A stretch of 44,966 nt of DNA from SAR116 cluster bacterium AG-335-B03 (GCA_003282435.1 QBZG01000002.1:1-44966), one strand, 5' to 3'; numbered from the stretch's first letter, positions 11,913 through 21,843 are shown. Notes: generated from the letters alone by a model not told the origin. Numbers and translations are program-made.

Positions 11913-11940
11913 AGGCGGTTAAAACCGCCTAATTTAATTT
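11913..11940. terminator. Bidirectional intrinsic terminator between xerC and katG
   Basis: Perfect 8-bp stem AGGCGGTT / AACCGCCT (11913-11920 and 11923-11930) with an AA loop, the most GC-rich hairpin in this AT-rich window. It is preceded by an A-run (11907-11912) and followed by AATTTAATTTTT, so it can terminate transcription arriving from xerC on the plus strand and from katG on the minus strand. It lies 4 bases after the xerC stop and 25 bases beyond the katG stop. Confidence 0.9.
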
Positions 11941-11954
11941 TTAGTTAATTATTT

Positions 11955-14129
<2,175 letters not shown>

Positions 14130-14164
14130 CTAAAATATGAATTGTGTAGATATATGTCAAGTAG

Positions 14165-14181
14165 TTTAGAACGGTTTTAAA
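14165..14181 (-). promoter_or_regulatory. Irr/ICE-like 17-bp operator upstream of katG
   Basis: The plus strand reads TTTAGAACGGTTTTAAA, a dyad symmetrical around its central base apart from one pair. From memory, the iron control element bound by alphaproteobacterial Irr is of the form TTTAGAA-N3-TTCTAAA; this differs at one arm position. It lies between the irr stop and katG start, about 75 bases before the katG ATG, so katG may have its own Irr-controlled promoter. Binding is inferred. Confidence 0.5.
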
Positions 14182-14188
14182 GTAAAAT

Positions 14189-14587
14189 TTAATTATGTCT
14201 CTTTAATTTTATTATAACTTCAATACCGTTGTTTATATATCCTTGAGGGATTTCAGGTAGCTTACGTAAACTGATCTCTTCGTTTTCAATATCTATTAAC
14301 TCGCCAGTTTCTTCGTTTAAAAAATGGTGATGATAATCAGTGTTTGTATCAAATATTGCTGTATCTTTAGAAGTTTCAACTTGTTTTATAAGTCCACAAT
14401 TTTTAAATTTTTTTAAACAGTTATATACAGTAGCTATAGACATAGAATTACCAGATGAATTAATTTCATCTTGGAGATTTTCAGCGGTAAAATGTCGATT
14501 AAAACCATTTAATAGTATATCAGCTACTATCATTCTTTGTTTAGTAGGTCTAAGTCCTGCATTTCTTAATTTTTCTTTATTATTCAT
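14189..14587 (-). CDS. irr: Fur-family regulator, probably Irr (iron/haem response regulator)
   Basis: DNA-binding repressor of the Fur superfamily. The winged-helix part has LRNAGLRPTKQRM (residues 7-19) and SIATVYNCLKKF (recognition helix, about residues 50-61). The dimer/ligand part begins FDTNTDYHHHFLNEETGELIDIEN; the HHHF motif and the C-terminal LRKLPEIPQGY and VIIKLKR segments match what I know of Irr rather than classical Fur or Zur. The N-terminal haem regulatory CP motif of Bradyrhizobium Irr is absent, as in many Irr proteins. Length is 132 residues. Irr senses haem status and controls iron and peroxide genes. Its position immediately upstream of haem enzyme KatG recalls furA-katG in mycobacteria. 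PerR is the main alternative; I judge Irr more likely. Confidence 0.78.
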   Translation of the reverse strand: MNNKEKLRNAGLRPTKQRMIVADILLNGFNRHFTAENLQDEINSSGNSMSIATVYNCLKKFKNCGLIKQVETSKDTAIFDTNTDYHHHFLNEETGELIDIENEEISLRKLPEIPQGYINNGIEVIIKLKRHN

Positions 14588-14606
14588 AAGTTAAATTATA
14601 TACTGT

Positions 14607-14623
14607 TTGATAATCATTCTCAA
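14607..14623 (-). promoter_or_regulatory. Fur/Irr-type 17-bp operator upstream of irr
   Basis: The plus strand reads TTGATAATCATTCTCAA, symmetrical around base 14615 except one pair. Read on the minus strand the inner 15 bases match the Fur 7-1-7 consensus TGATAATNATTATCA at all but one informative position. It is 20-36 bases upstream of the irr ATG, in the right place for autoregulation, and could also affect the divergent amidase whose ATG is about 100 bases away. Which family member binds it is inference. Confidence 0.55.
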
Positions 14624-14720
14624 TATTCAAATATTATTATATTTAAATAATGTCAAGTTTGTTGTTTCTCACTTTACGAAACTATAATAAAATGTGATCT
14701 TCTTTTTGATAGGTAAATAA

Positions 14721-16142
14721 ATGACAAGACCATGTGATCTAAACGCTACTGAAGCAAGAAAGTTAATTGGTAATAAGCAACTTTCACCGGTTGAATTAAC
14801 TACAAGTTGTATTGAACAGATAGAAAAGCACAATCCTTCAATAAACGCGGTTGTAGCAATTGACAAAAATGACGTATTAAAACAGGCCAAAAAGGCTGAA
14901 GACGAAGTTATGTCAGGATCAGAACTTGGGATACTACATGGTCTCCCAGTTGGAATTAAAGATTTAAATACAGTAAAGAATTTACGCTCAACTTCTGGAT
15001 CCAAAATTTATGAAGATAGAATACCTAAAAGCGATGATACTATAGTTGAAGATATTAGAAACGAAGGTGCAATTATATTTTGTAAAACCAACACTCCAGA
15101 ATTTGGAGCTGGAGGAAACACGAAAAATAGAGTTTATGGCACCACTTCTAATCCATTTGATAATACTAAAACTCCAGCAGGCTCCTCAGGTGGAAGTGCA
15201 GCTGCATTAGCAACAAACATGATGCCATTGGCAAATGGAAGTGATTACGGAGGGAGCCTTAGAACTCCAGCAGGTTTTTGTGGTGTTACTGGTTTTAGAC
15301 CTTCGCCTGGACTTGTTCCCACTACCGAAGCCTATGTTGGCTTAAACCCTTTTTCGGTTCAAGGTCCTATGGGAAGAAATGTTTCGGATACTTACCTACT
15401 ACTTCAAGCTCAAGTTAATTTAAACAGAATAGATCCATTTTCTGGCCTAGATAGTTTATCAATGCCCGATGAACTATTAGGTGCAGATTTATCTGGAATT
15501 AAAATGGCTTTTTCATATGATCTTGGATGCGCTCCAGTCGATAACTATATAAAATCAACATTTTCAAAAAAGATTGATACTTTTAAAAGTAATTTTCTAA
15601 CAGCCGATCAAGGTGAACCAGATTTTTTAGATATTCACAGTTGCTTTGAAGTTATTAGAGGCTTTAATTATGTTGCTTCTCATAAAGACAAACTTGATAA
15701 TTGTAAAGATTTATTGGGACCGAATGTAATTGATAATGTTGAAAGAGGATTAAAGTATAGTCTTGCTGACGTTTCATCAGCTCATGTCATGCAAACAAAA
15801 ATATATAAAAACTTTCGAAATTTTTTTAATGATTATGATGTCTTAATCTGCCCTGCTGCATCAGTATCGCCTTATCCACACGAGCAATTATTTGTAGATA
15901 ATATTAATGGCGAAAAATTGCCAACTTATATGCGCTGGTTATCACTAAGTTATGCATCAACGATGGCAATTCCATGCGTTTGGGCATTACCATGCGGGTT
16001 AGATCATAAAGAAATGCCTTTCGGCATCCAATTAATTGCTCCTGCTGGTAGAGATGTAGAGTTATCAGAAATTGCGAAAAGCTTAGAAACAATTTTAATG
16101 ACAAATGAAAAAACTAAAAGACCTATACCATTAATAAAATAA
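14721..16142 (+). CDS. Amidase signature family hydrolase
   Basis: Amide hydrolase of the AS superfamily, 473 residues. The triad is Lys80 (LPVGIKDLN), cis-Ser155 (PAGSSGGSAAA) and Ser179 (GSDYGGSLRTPAGFCG), with the standard 24-residue serine spacing. The N terminus LNATEARKLIGNKQLSPVELTTSCIEQIE is the typical helical lead-in of bacterial amidases. The YGGS variant in place of TGGS is seen in aryl-amidase and 6-aminohexanoate-type amidases, but I cannot assign the substrate. It is divergent from irr and followed after 18 bases by the persulfide-dioxygenase-like gene, so the two probably share a transcript. Confidence 0.85.
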   Translation: MTRPCDLNATEARKLIGNKQLSPVELTTSCIEQIEKHNPSINAVVAIDKNDVLKQAKKAEDEVMSGSELGILHGLPVGIKDLNTVKNLRSTSGSKIYEDRIPKSDDTIVEDIRNEGAIIFCKTNTPEFGAGGNTKNRVYGTTSNPFDNTKTPAGSSGGSAAALATNMMPLANGSDYGGSLRTPAGFCGVTGFRPSPGLVPTTEAYVGLNPFSVQGPMGRNVSDTYLLLQAQVNLNRIDPFSGLDSLSMPDELLGADLSGIKMAFSYDLGCAPVDNYIKSTFSKKIDTFKSNFLTADQGEPDFLDIHSCFEVIRGFNYVASHKDKLDNCKDLLGPNVIDNVERGLKYSLADVSSAHVMQTKIYKNFRNFFNDYDVLICPAASVSPYPHEQLFVDNINGEKLPTYMRWLSLSYASTMAIPCVWALPCGLDHKEMPFGIQLIAPAGRDVELSEIAKSLETILMTNEKTKRPIPLIK

Positions 16143-16159
16143 TTTAATAAGGTTTAAAG

Positions 16160-17053
16160 ATGAACGAAATAAAAACAGACGAAAATCTCCATATTAAAGG
16201 GTTCTTTGATGATCAAACATCTACGATAAGCTACGTCGTTCATGACAATATAGAAAAAAAATGTGCTGTTATTGATAGTGTCTTAGATTTTGATTATTCG
16301 TCTGGTGACATAGATTATGTAAATGCAGATAAAATAATATCTTATGTTGATCAAAATAAATTAAATGTAGAATGGCTTATTGAGACACACGTCCACGCAG
16401 ATCACTTATCTGCTTCTCCTTATATTCAAAAAAAACTTGGAGGTAAGATAGGGATATCTGAAAAAATTTCAGATATTCAAAATATTTTTGGGAAAACATT
16501 TAATGCTGGTACTGAGTTTCAAAGAGATGGTAGTCAATTTGACAAACTATTTAAAGATAATGATGAATACAAAATTGGAAATATAAATTGTAAAGTCATT
16601 AATACACCAGGCCATACCCCTGCGTGTACGGCTCATGTTATTGGAAACTCTATTTTTGTAGGTGACACATTATTTATGCCTGACTTAGGTAGTGCAAGAG
16701 CAGACTTTCCAGGTGGAGACGCCCGCCAGCTTTATAGATCGATACAGAAAATATTAAGTTATCCTGATAAAACAAGAATTTTTGTTTGTCACGATTACCC
16801 ACCTGCTTCAAGAGAGGTTAAATGGTCAACAACAGTTGGTGAACAGAAAGAAAAAAATGTTCATGTTAAAACATCAATTTTAGAAGATGAGTTTGTTAAG
16901 ATCAGAGAAGCTAGAGATAAGACACTAAACATGCCAAAACTTATTATTCCTTCAATTCAAGTGAACATGAGGGCCGGCAACCTTCCACCGCCAGAAGACA
17001 ATGGTAGTGTTTACATAAAGATTCCTATTAATAGTATAAAAAATTTAGTCTAA
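16160..17053 (+). CDS. MBL-fold persulfide dioxygenase-like protein (ETHE1/Blh type)
   Basis: Metallo-beta-lactamase fold protein most like the ETHE1/Blh group, which oxidises glutathione persulfide to sulfite with a single Fe(II). Metal ligands are in place: H77xH79xD81H82 (THVHADHLSA), His152 (NTPGHTPACTAH), Asp169 (VGDTLFMPD) and His211 (VCHDYPP). The segment FGKTFNAG and the SARADFPGGDA stretch are characteristic of this group and unlike true beta-lactamases. At 297 residues it has no fused rhodanese domain. Downstream of an amidase with an 18-base gap. Its product sulfite could be exported by the TauE/SafE-type permease at 25446-26219, but the genes are 8 kb apart and the link is speculative. 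Its last 9 bases overlap the converging aminotransferase. Confidence 0.82.
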   Translation: MNEIKTDENLHIKGFFDDQTSTISYVVHDNIEKKCAVIDSVLDFDYSSGDIDYVNADKIISYVDQNKLNVEWLIETHVHADHLSASPYIQKKLGGKIGISEKISDIQNIFGKTFNAGTEFQRDGSQFDKLFKDNDEYKIGNINCKVINTPGHTPACTAHVIGNSIFVGDTLFMPDLGSARADFPGGDARQLYRSIQKILSYPDKTRIFVCHDYPPASREVKWSTTVGEQKEKNVHVKTSILEDEFVKIREARDKTLNMPKLIIPSIQVNMRAGNLPPPEDNGSVYIKIPINSIKNLV

Positions 17054-18358
17054 ATCTTTAAGAACAGATTGAACAATTTCAAAAATTTTATCAATGTCAT
17101 GTTTTTCTGCTATTAACGGCGGTGAAAAAGCTAGCGTATCTCCTGTAACTCTTAACATCAGACCTTTGTGCCAAGCTTTTTTCATAGCTTCATAACCACG
17201 AGCACCGACTGCTCCTGGTCTTGGAGCAATCTCTATGGCAGCGACCAAGCCTAAATTTCTGATATCAATGACATTTTTATCATTTTTAAGTTGATGAATT
17301 ACACTTTCTAAATACTTTGCTGTTTTACCTGCTTCATTGAATAAATCTTCGTCTCTGTAGATGTCCAAGGTAGCTAGACCTGCTGCTGAGGCAATTGGGT
17401 GTCCAGAATATGTATATCCATGAAAAAGCTCTATTGGCATATCGGCTTCATCCATCATAGTATCATATATTTCTTTGGATACTACAGCCGCTCCCATTGG
17501 AATTATACCATTGGTAATTGCCTTAGCACATGAAATTATATCAGGTGTAACTCCGAAATATTCTGAAGCGGTGGCTTTTCCTAAGCGACCAAAACCAGTT
17601 ATTACTTCATCAAAAATTAATAAAATATCATGCTTATCACAAATTTCTCTTAATCTTTTTAAGTAATTTTTAGGTGGTGGGAGAACCCCTGTTGATCCTG
17701 CTATTGGCTCAACAATTACTGAAGCAATTGTAGATGCATCGTGAAGAGCTACAATGTTTTCTAAGGTGTCAGCCAAATAATCACCATGTTCAGGAGATCC
17801 TTTAGAAAATTTATTTTTATCTGGCAGGTGAGTGTGAGATATATGATCAACACCAGAGAGTAGTGTTCCAAAATACTGTCTATTTCTTGGCATACCTCCA
17901 ACAGAGATCCCCCCAAAACCTACACCATGATATCCTCTTTCACGACCAATTAATCTTGTCTTTGTCCCTTTTCCTCTAGCCCTATGGTAAGCTAAAGCAA
18001 TTTTAAGAGTGCTGTCTACAGCCTCTGAACCAGAATTTGTAAAAAAGACATGTTCTAACCCTTTAGGAAATAAGTCAGCAACACGACTTGCTAGTTCAAA
18101 AGCTTTTGGATGTCCATATTGAAAACTTGGAGCAAAATCTAAAGTGGCCGCTTGCTGGGAAATTGCTGACGTAATCTCTGGTCTATTATGTCCTGCATTG
18201 ACACACCATAATCCAGCAGCACTGTCTAAAATATCTTTTCCGGTTTCACTTTTATAATACATGCCATCGGCTGAAACAACCATCCTAGGGTCTTTTTTAA
18301 AATCCCTATTCGCAGTAAATGGCATCCAATAAGATTCTAAGTTGTTCAATCTTTTCAT
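17045..18358 (-). CDS. Class III omega-amino acid--pyruvate aminotransferase
   Basis: PLP-dependent fold-type I aminotransferase, most like beta-alanine--pyruvate transaminase. The N-terminal YWMPFTANRDFKKDPRM and GLWCVNAGHNRPEI segments are typical of that group. The PLP lysine is Lys279 in ISCAKAITNG, Asp250 is in LLIFDEVITGFGR, and the cofactor phosphate-binding SGSEAVDSTLK lies near residues 109-119. The length of 437 residues is full. It likely passes an omega-amino group (beta-alanine, GABA, taurine or a diamine) to pyruvate to form alanine and a semialdehyde. There is a 92-base gap to the next upstream gene on the same strand, so it may have its own promoter. The substrate among these is not resolvable here. 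Confidence 0.88.
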   Translation of the reverse strand: MKRLNNLESYWMPFTANRDFKKDPRMVVSADGMYYKSETGKDILDSAAGLWCVNAGHNRPEITSAISQQAATLDFAPSFQYGHPKAFELASRVADLFPKGLEHVFFTNSGSEAVDSTLKIALAYHRARGKGTKTRLIGRERGYHGVGFGGISVGGMPRNRQYFGTLLSGVDHISHTHLPDKNKFSKGSPEHGDYLADTLENIVALHDASTIASVIVEPIAGSTGVLPPPKNYLKRLREICDKHDILLIFDEVITGFGRLGKATASEYFGVTPDIISCAKAITNGIIPMGAAVVSKEIYDTMMDEADMPIELFHGYTYSGHPIASAAGLATLDIYRDEDLFNEAGKTAKYLESVIHQLKNDKNVIDIRNLGLVAAIEIAPRPGAVGARGYEAMKKAWHKGLMLRVTGDTLAFSPPLIAEKHDIDKIFEIVQSVLKDLD

Positions 18359-18450
18359 AGTATATCTCCAAAAGCTTAACCAAAAAACCGGCTTCTTATC
18401 CCATCACTGTGACAAGATGAATTGACTAGGTCAAGTTAATGATTTTTTTA

Positions 18451-19578
18451 CTAAAAAAATAAATCATTATGAACACCAAGTTTTGGTGCTTTTTCCCCTA
18501 TTTTAGCTTTTCTAAATTGGTTGTCTATAGGAACAGGTAAGGCAGGTATTTCGTGCCCTTCTTCACTTAAAATGTTTCTTGAAAAAATCTCCCTTATTTT
18601 GAAATGGTTGTCATTTATAGCTTCTTCCAATGATTTAACTATAGAACAACAACAATCAGCTTTTTCAAAAACATCAAACCAGTGATCTTTATTTTTTAAT
18701 TTAATTATAACTCTGATTCTCTGAATAACTTTCTTTGGATTATCATCCATATTTATATATTTTTTAGGTAAATCTATTGCTTTACAAAACTTATTCCAAA
18801 ACCTGTCTTCTAAAGGTGCAGCCGCCAAATAACCACCATCTCTTGTCTCATAAATATTATATCTAGGAGATCCTCCAGATAAAGTTGAGTCTGAGTTACC
18901 GGGCCATTTGTTTTGTGAAAAGCCAGAGCCTAATCCCCAAAACATAAAAGGAAATAGATTGTCTGTCATTGAAATATCAATGTACGATCCTTCTTGGTTT
19001 ATATCTCTTTTTCTGAGGGCCAACAAAATATTTATTACGGCCGGATATGATCCACCTGCTATATCAGCGATTAATCCTGGAGGGACTACTGTCTTGTCAC
19101 TACTTCCCATACTTAAACTTAACAACCCTGTGTTTCCAATGTAATTTAGATCATGACCAGCTACCATATTTTTAGGACCTTTCTGTCCATAGCCAGTTAT
19201 AGAAACATAAATTATTTTCTTATTAATTTTTTTTAAGGTTTCATAATCTAATCCAAGCCTCTTCATAACGCCCGGTCTAAATTGTTCAATTATAATATCA
19301 GTCTCTCTAATTATTGGCACCAAAATTTTTAAATTTTTTGGATCTTTAAGATCTAATGATAAACTCTTCTTTCCTCTATTAAGCATTGAAAAAGATACAC
19401 TTTGATCATTCCATTTAGGCTGAGACAACCTTATCTCATCACCAATCTCAGGTCTTTCAATTTTAATAACTTCTGCACCAGTTTCTGCTAAAAACAAACT
19501 TGCTAGTGGTCCCGGTAAGAGAGTAGAAAAGTCAATAACTTTAACACCTGCGAGAGAACCTTTTATTGAGTCATTCAT
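18451..19578 (-). CDS. Alpha-methylacyl-CoA racemase-like protein (family III CoA-transferase fold)
   Basis: Member of the CaiB/BaiF fold, but the residues fit a racemase more than a CoA-transferase. His142 (VAGHDLNYIGNTG), Asp172 (LIADIAGGS) and Glu257 (AAPLEDRFW) correspond to the catalytic His126, Asp156 and Glu241 of mycobacterial MCR with identical spacing (30 and 85 residues). Racemases of this type invert the 2-methyl centre of branched acyl-CoAs so that they can enter beta-oxidation. Length 375 residues, N terminus LAGVKVIDFSTLLPGPLAS as expected. The ATG is preceded by AAGGAT. It sits 18 bases after the FAH-family gene on the same strand, so the two look co-transcribed. Native substrate unknown; bile-acid-like or branched-chain fatty acids are only family precedents. 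Confidence 0.85.
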   Translation of the reverse strand: MNDSIKGSLAGVKVIDFSTLLPGPLASLFLAETGAEVIKIERPEIGDEIRLSQPKWNDQSVSFSMLNRGKKSLSLDLKDPKNLKILVPIIRETDIIIEQFRPGVMKRLGLDYETLKKINKKIIYVSITGYGQKGPKNMVAGHDLNYIGNTGLLSLSMGSSDKTVVPPGLIADIAGGSYPAVINILLALRKRDINQEGSYIDISMTDNLFPFMFWGLGSGFSQNKWPGNSDSTLSGGSPRYNIYETRDGGYLAAAPLEDRFWNKFCKAIDLPKKYINMDDNPKKVIQRIRVIIKLKNKDHWFDVFEKADCCCSIVKSLEEAINDNHFKIREIFSRNILSEEGHEIPALPVPIDNQFRKAKIGEKAPKLGVHNDLFF

Positions 19579-19596
19579 CTTAAAATCCTTAATTAT

Positions 19597-20730
19597 TTAT
19601 AAAAGATCTCTTTGACTTAAATTCTTTATCATTGAAGCTATTCCAAAATCCCACTGTTGACAAGCTGTGGACAAGTTTACATAATTTATTAATTCTCCTA
19701 AATTTGGTTCTGAAATTGTAACCTTGTCTCCAATTTTATGAGTAAAGCCTTCACCAACAACATCTCTATCTTCTGTAGGCGCGAATAAAGTGCCCAAAAA
19801 CAACATAAATCCGTCTGGATATTGATGATGCCTACCTATAGTTTGACTTACAAGATCTTCTGGATCTCTGCTTATCTCAGACATAGAGCTTGAACCATTA
19901 AGCACATAATCATCTTTACCCTCGACTTTGAGAGATATATGCGCTGATTTCATGTCATTAAGGGTGTAGCTTTCATCAAAAATTCTTATAAATGGTCCTA
20001 TTGAACAAGAGGCATTATTATCTTTTGCTTTACCTAGAAGTAGAGCAGAACGCCCTTCTACATCTCTTAAATTAACATCATTACCAAGAGTGGCTCCTTT
20101 AATTACTCCTTTGCTGTTAACAGCTAAAACAATTTCTGGCTCAGGATTGTTCCAATTGGAAATTGGATTTAAACCAACTTCTGCTCCAAAACCAACAGAT
20201 GATAAAGTTTGAGCTTTGGTAAAAACTTCAGCATCTTTTCCTATCCCAACCTCTAAATATTGTGACCATAACCCTTCACTAATAAGCGCTTTTTTCACTT
20301 CATTAGCTTTTTGTGAACCAGGAATGATATTTTGCAAGCTATCGCCAATTAATCCCCCAATGTGATTTCTCAGACTTTCTGCTTTCTTGGGATCACCTGC
20401 TGCTCTCTCTTCAATAACTCTTTCAACCATAGATTTAGCAAACGTAACACCACACGCTTTAATAGCTTGGAAATCACAGGGAGCGAGCAGAGATATATCT
20501 GAGTTTTTTTTCATGCTGGATTGAAATAGAATTTCAGTAGAAACTAGTCTAGCACTCTCACAACGGTCTATATATTCTTTGACATCCTTGAGCTCAAGTA
20601 AATCTCTTATAGTGGGAATTTCTTTAGATGTTATGTCGTGTACATAGTTGTCTTTTATAGTCACTAAACAAGGGCCACCTTGTGCGGCGTTCCAAATTCT
20701 TCCAACAAAACATCCTTCTGTATAATTCAT
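19597..20730 (-). CDS. Fumarylacetoacetate hydrolase family protein (large FAH-type dehydratase/hydrolase)
   Basis: FAH-superfamily enzyme of about 377 residues. These are metal-dependent, acting on 2-oxo acid derivatives by hydrolysis, decarboxylation or dehydration. The long length and the N-terminal extension resemble the COG3970 group, which includes 2-keto-3-deoxy-pentonate dehydratases, better than the 280-residue fumarylpyruvate hydrolases. Conserved parts include VGIGKDAEVFTKAQ, a metal-ligand stretch NNPEPEIVLAVNSKG and GHTLGNDVNLRDVEG-like GATLGNDVNLRDVEGR. The substrate is not identifiable. It is divergent from a NIPSNAP gene and is 18 bases upstream of the racemase. Its Shine-Dalgarno AGGAGG is strong, but the first AGG lies in a 7-bp hairpin (20740-20756). 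Confidence 0.8.
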   Translation of the reverse strand: MNYTEGCFVGRIWNAAQGGPCLVTIKDNYVHDITSKEIPTIRDLLELKDVKEYIDRCESARLVSTEILFQSSMKKNSDISLLAPCDFQAIKACGVTFAKSMVERVIEERAAGDPKKAESLRNHIGGLIGDSLQNIIPGSQKANEVKKALISEGLWSQYLEVGIGKDAEVFTKAQTLSSVGFGAEVGLNPISNWNNPEPEIVLAVNSKGVIKGATLGNDVNLRDVEGRSALLLGKAKDNNASCSIGPFIRIFDESYTLNDMKSAHISLKVEGKDDYVLNGSSSMSEISRDPEDLVSQTIGRHHQYPDGFMLFLGTLFAPTEDRDVVGEGFTHKIGDKVTISEPNLGELINYVNLSTACQQWDFGIASMIKNLSQRDLL

Positions 20731-20739
20731 TACTCACCT

Positions 20740-20756
20740 CCTAAAAAGCTTTTAGG
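20740..20756 (-). promoter_or_regulatory. Hairpin partly overlapping the Shine-Dalgarno of the FAH-family gene
   Basis: Inverted repeat CCTAAAA-AGC-TTTTAGG. On the minus strand its right arm ends in AGG, the first half of AGGAGG (20742-20737), which lies 6 bases before the ATG. The other half of the Shine-Dalgarno stays free, so occlusion would only be partial. It may also be a chance A/T hairpin. Confidence 0.3.
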
Positions 20757-20778
20757 ATTAATATAATTGAAAATTTGA

Positions 20779-20796
20779 ATAATTAAATTTAATTAT
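20779..20796. promoter_or_regulatory. 18-bp perfect A/T palindrome in a divergent promoter region
   Basis: ATAATTAAATTTAATTAT is a perfect inverted repeat, about 49-66 bases before the FAH-family start and 39-56 before the NIPSNAP start. It is followed by a direct GTTTAA pair (20802-20813). Such a site between divergent catabolic genes could bind a GntR-, LysR- or TetR-type regulator, but its all-A/T content makes chance formation likely in this genome. No regulator gene sits beside it. Confidence 0.3.
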
Positions 20797-20834
20797 ATAA
20801 TGTTTAAGTTTAATTACTTTAATGGGGTGTTGTA

Positions 20835-21212
20835 ATGAGTGCGTTTTTTGAATTGAGAGTTTATCAAATTTCTCCAGGAAAAATGAATGAATGGGTATCA
20901 TATATGGAAAAAACTATCATGCCTTTTCAAGTGGAAAAAGGTATGGTTATTCATGGCAGTTTTGTGATGGATAGTTCAGATCAATTTGCTTTGGAAAATG
21001 GCGAACGCGTTATGAATTCCGAAGAAAAGGGTAATACCTATGTGTGGATCAGAAGATTTGAAAGCCAGGAAGAAAAAGTAAAACTTTATAAAGATGTTTA
21101 TGAAAGCAAAGAGTGGTTAGAAAACATTGCTCCTACAGTAGCAAAACTTGTAGACAGAAATTCTATACTTGTTCAAAACTTAAGTTCTACTCCCCTATCT
21201 ATAATGAAATAA
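20835..21212 (+). CDS. NIPSNAP family protein
   Basis: Small protein (125 residues) of the NIPSNAP ferredoxin-like fold. It opens with FELRVYQISPGKMNEWVSYMEKTIMPFQ, the characteristic first strand and helix (about residues 4-32), and contains YVWIRRFESQEEKVKLYKDVYES near residues 75-97. Members are often found beside catabolic enzymes and are thought to be oxidoreductase-associated or stress proteins, with no agreed reaction. It is first in a row NIPSNAP, GST, 3-hydroxyacid dehydrogenase. It is divergent from the FAH-family gene with a 104-base gap holding an 18-bp palindrome. The function here is unassigned. Confidence 0.82.
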   Translation: MSAFFELRVYQISPGKMNEWVSYMEKTIMPFQVEKGMVIHGSFVMDSSDQFALENGERVMNSEEKGNTYVWIRRFESQEEKVKLYKDVYESKEWLENIAPTVAKLVDRNSILVQNLSSTPLSIMK

Positions 21213-21225
21213 AAAGGACAATTTC

Positions 21226-21843
21226 TTGATACAATTATACGGAAGACGAAACTCTATTAATGTTCAGAAAGTTTCGTGGGCCCTTTGCGAATTAAATATT
21301 GAATTTAAGTGGCATGATGAACATGGAAAGTTTGGAATTGTTAATGTAGAAAACTATGAGAAGTTAAACCCTCAACTAATTGTTCCTACTTTAGATCATA
21401 ATGGTACTATAATCAATCAATCAAACAGCATTGTAAGATATCTTTATAGAAAGTATACTGATGTTTACGAAACATCAAATGCGGAAGATATAGCAATTGC
21501 TGAGCAGTGGATGGAATTTCAAGCAACTGACTTACAATTGAATATGACTCCAATCTTCTGGGGATTAGTAAGAAACCCTTCTGAGGATCGCGATCAAGAG
21601 CTTATTGATAGGAACATTGTCTTATTGAATAAAAAATTTGAAATTTTTGATAATTTTTTGAATGATCGAGAGTATATTTTAAATAATAGTTTTGGTATGT
21701 CAGATATTATTATGGGTGTTGCTTCCTACAGATATAATTCTTTGCCGATAAAGCGTCCTAATTTAACAAATTTAAAACTTTGGTATGATAAAATAAGTAA
21801 ACGAGACTGTTTTAATAAAAATATTTTTGGTACTTTTTCCTAA
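21226..21843 (+). CDS. Glutathione S-transferase family protein
   Basis: Cytosolic GST-fold enzyme, 205 residues. The thioredoxin-like N-terminal domain covers residues 1-80, with RRNSINVQKVSWALCELNI as the first helix and the cis-Pro region LIVPTLDHNG followed by the glutathione-binding INQSNSIVRYL. The helical C-terminal domain follows. The start is TTG at 21226, preceded by an AAAAGGACA ribosome-binding site about 7 bases upstream, and the protein fits the family from residue 1. It overlaps or abuts the dehydrogenase downstream. GSTs in catabolic operons often isomerise or dehalogenate CoA-pathway intermediates, so a ring- or thiol-linked step is possible, but the substrate is unknown. Confidence 0.82.
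   Translation: MIQLYGRRNSINVQKVSWALCELNIEFKWHDEHGKFGIVNVENYEKLNPQLIVPTLDHNGTIINQSNSIVRYLYRKYTDVYETSNAEDIAIAEQWMEFQATDLQLNMTPIFWGLVRNPSEDRDQELIDRNIVLLNKKFEIFDNFLNDREYILNNSFGMSDIIMGVASYRYNSLPIKRPNLTNLKLWYDKISKRDCFNKNIFGTFS

Noticed and set aside
15872-15880. Perfect DnaA box TTATCCACA
   Set aside because: A single copy inside the amidase coding sequence (codons for Tyr-Pro-His) with no cluster of boxes, no A/T unwinding element and no dnaA or dnaN nearby; taken as chance.
16160-17053. Beta-lactamase or quorum-quenching lactonase from the MBL fold
   Set aside because: The FNAG and SARADFPGGDA segments and ligand layout fit ETHE1/Blh persulfide dioxygenase better.
18359-18450. Short inverted repeat TTGAC-TAG-GTCAA after the racemase gene's upstream neighbour
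   Set aside because: Only a 5-bp stem with no T-run in the right place; not distinguishable from chance in this sequence.
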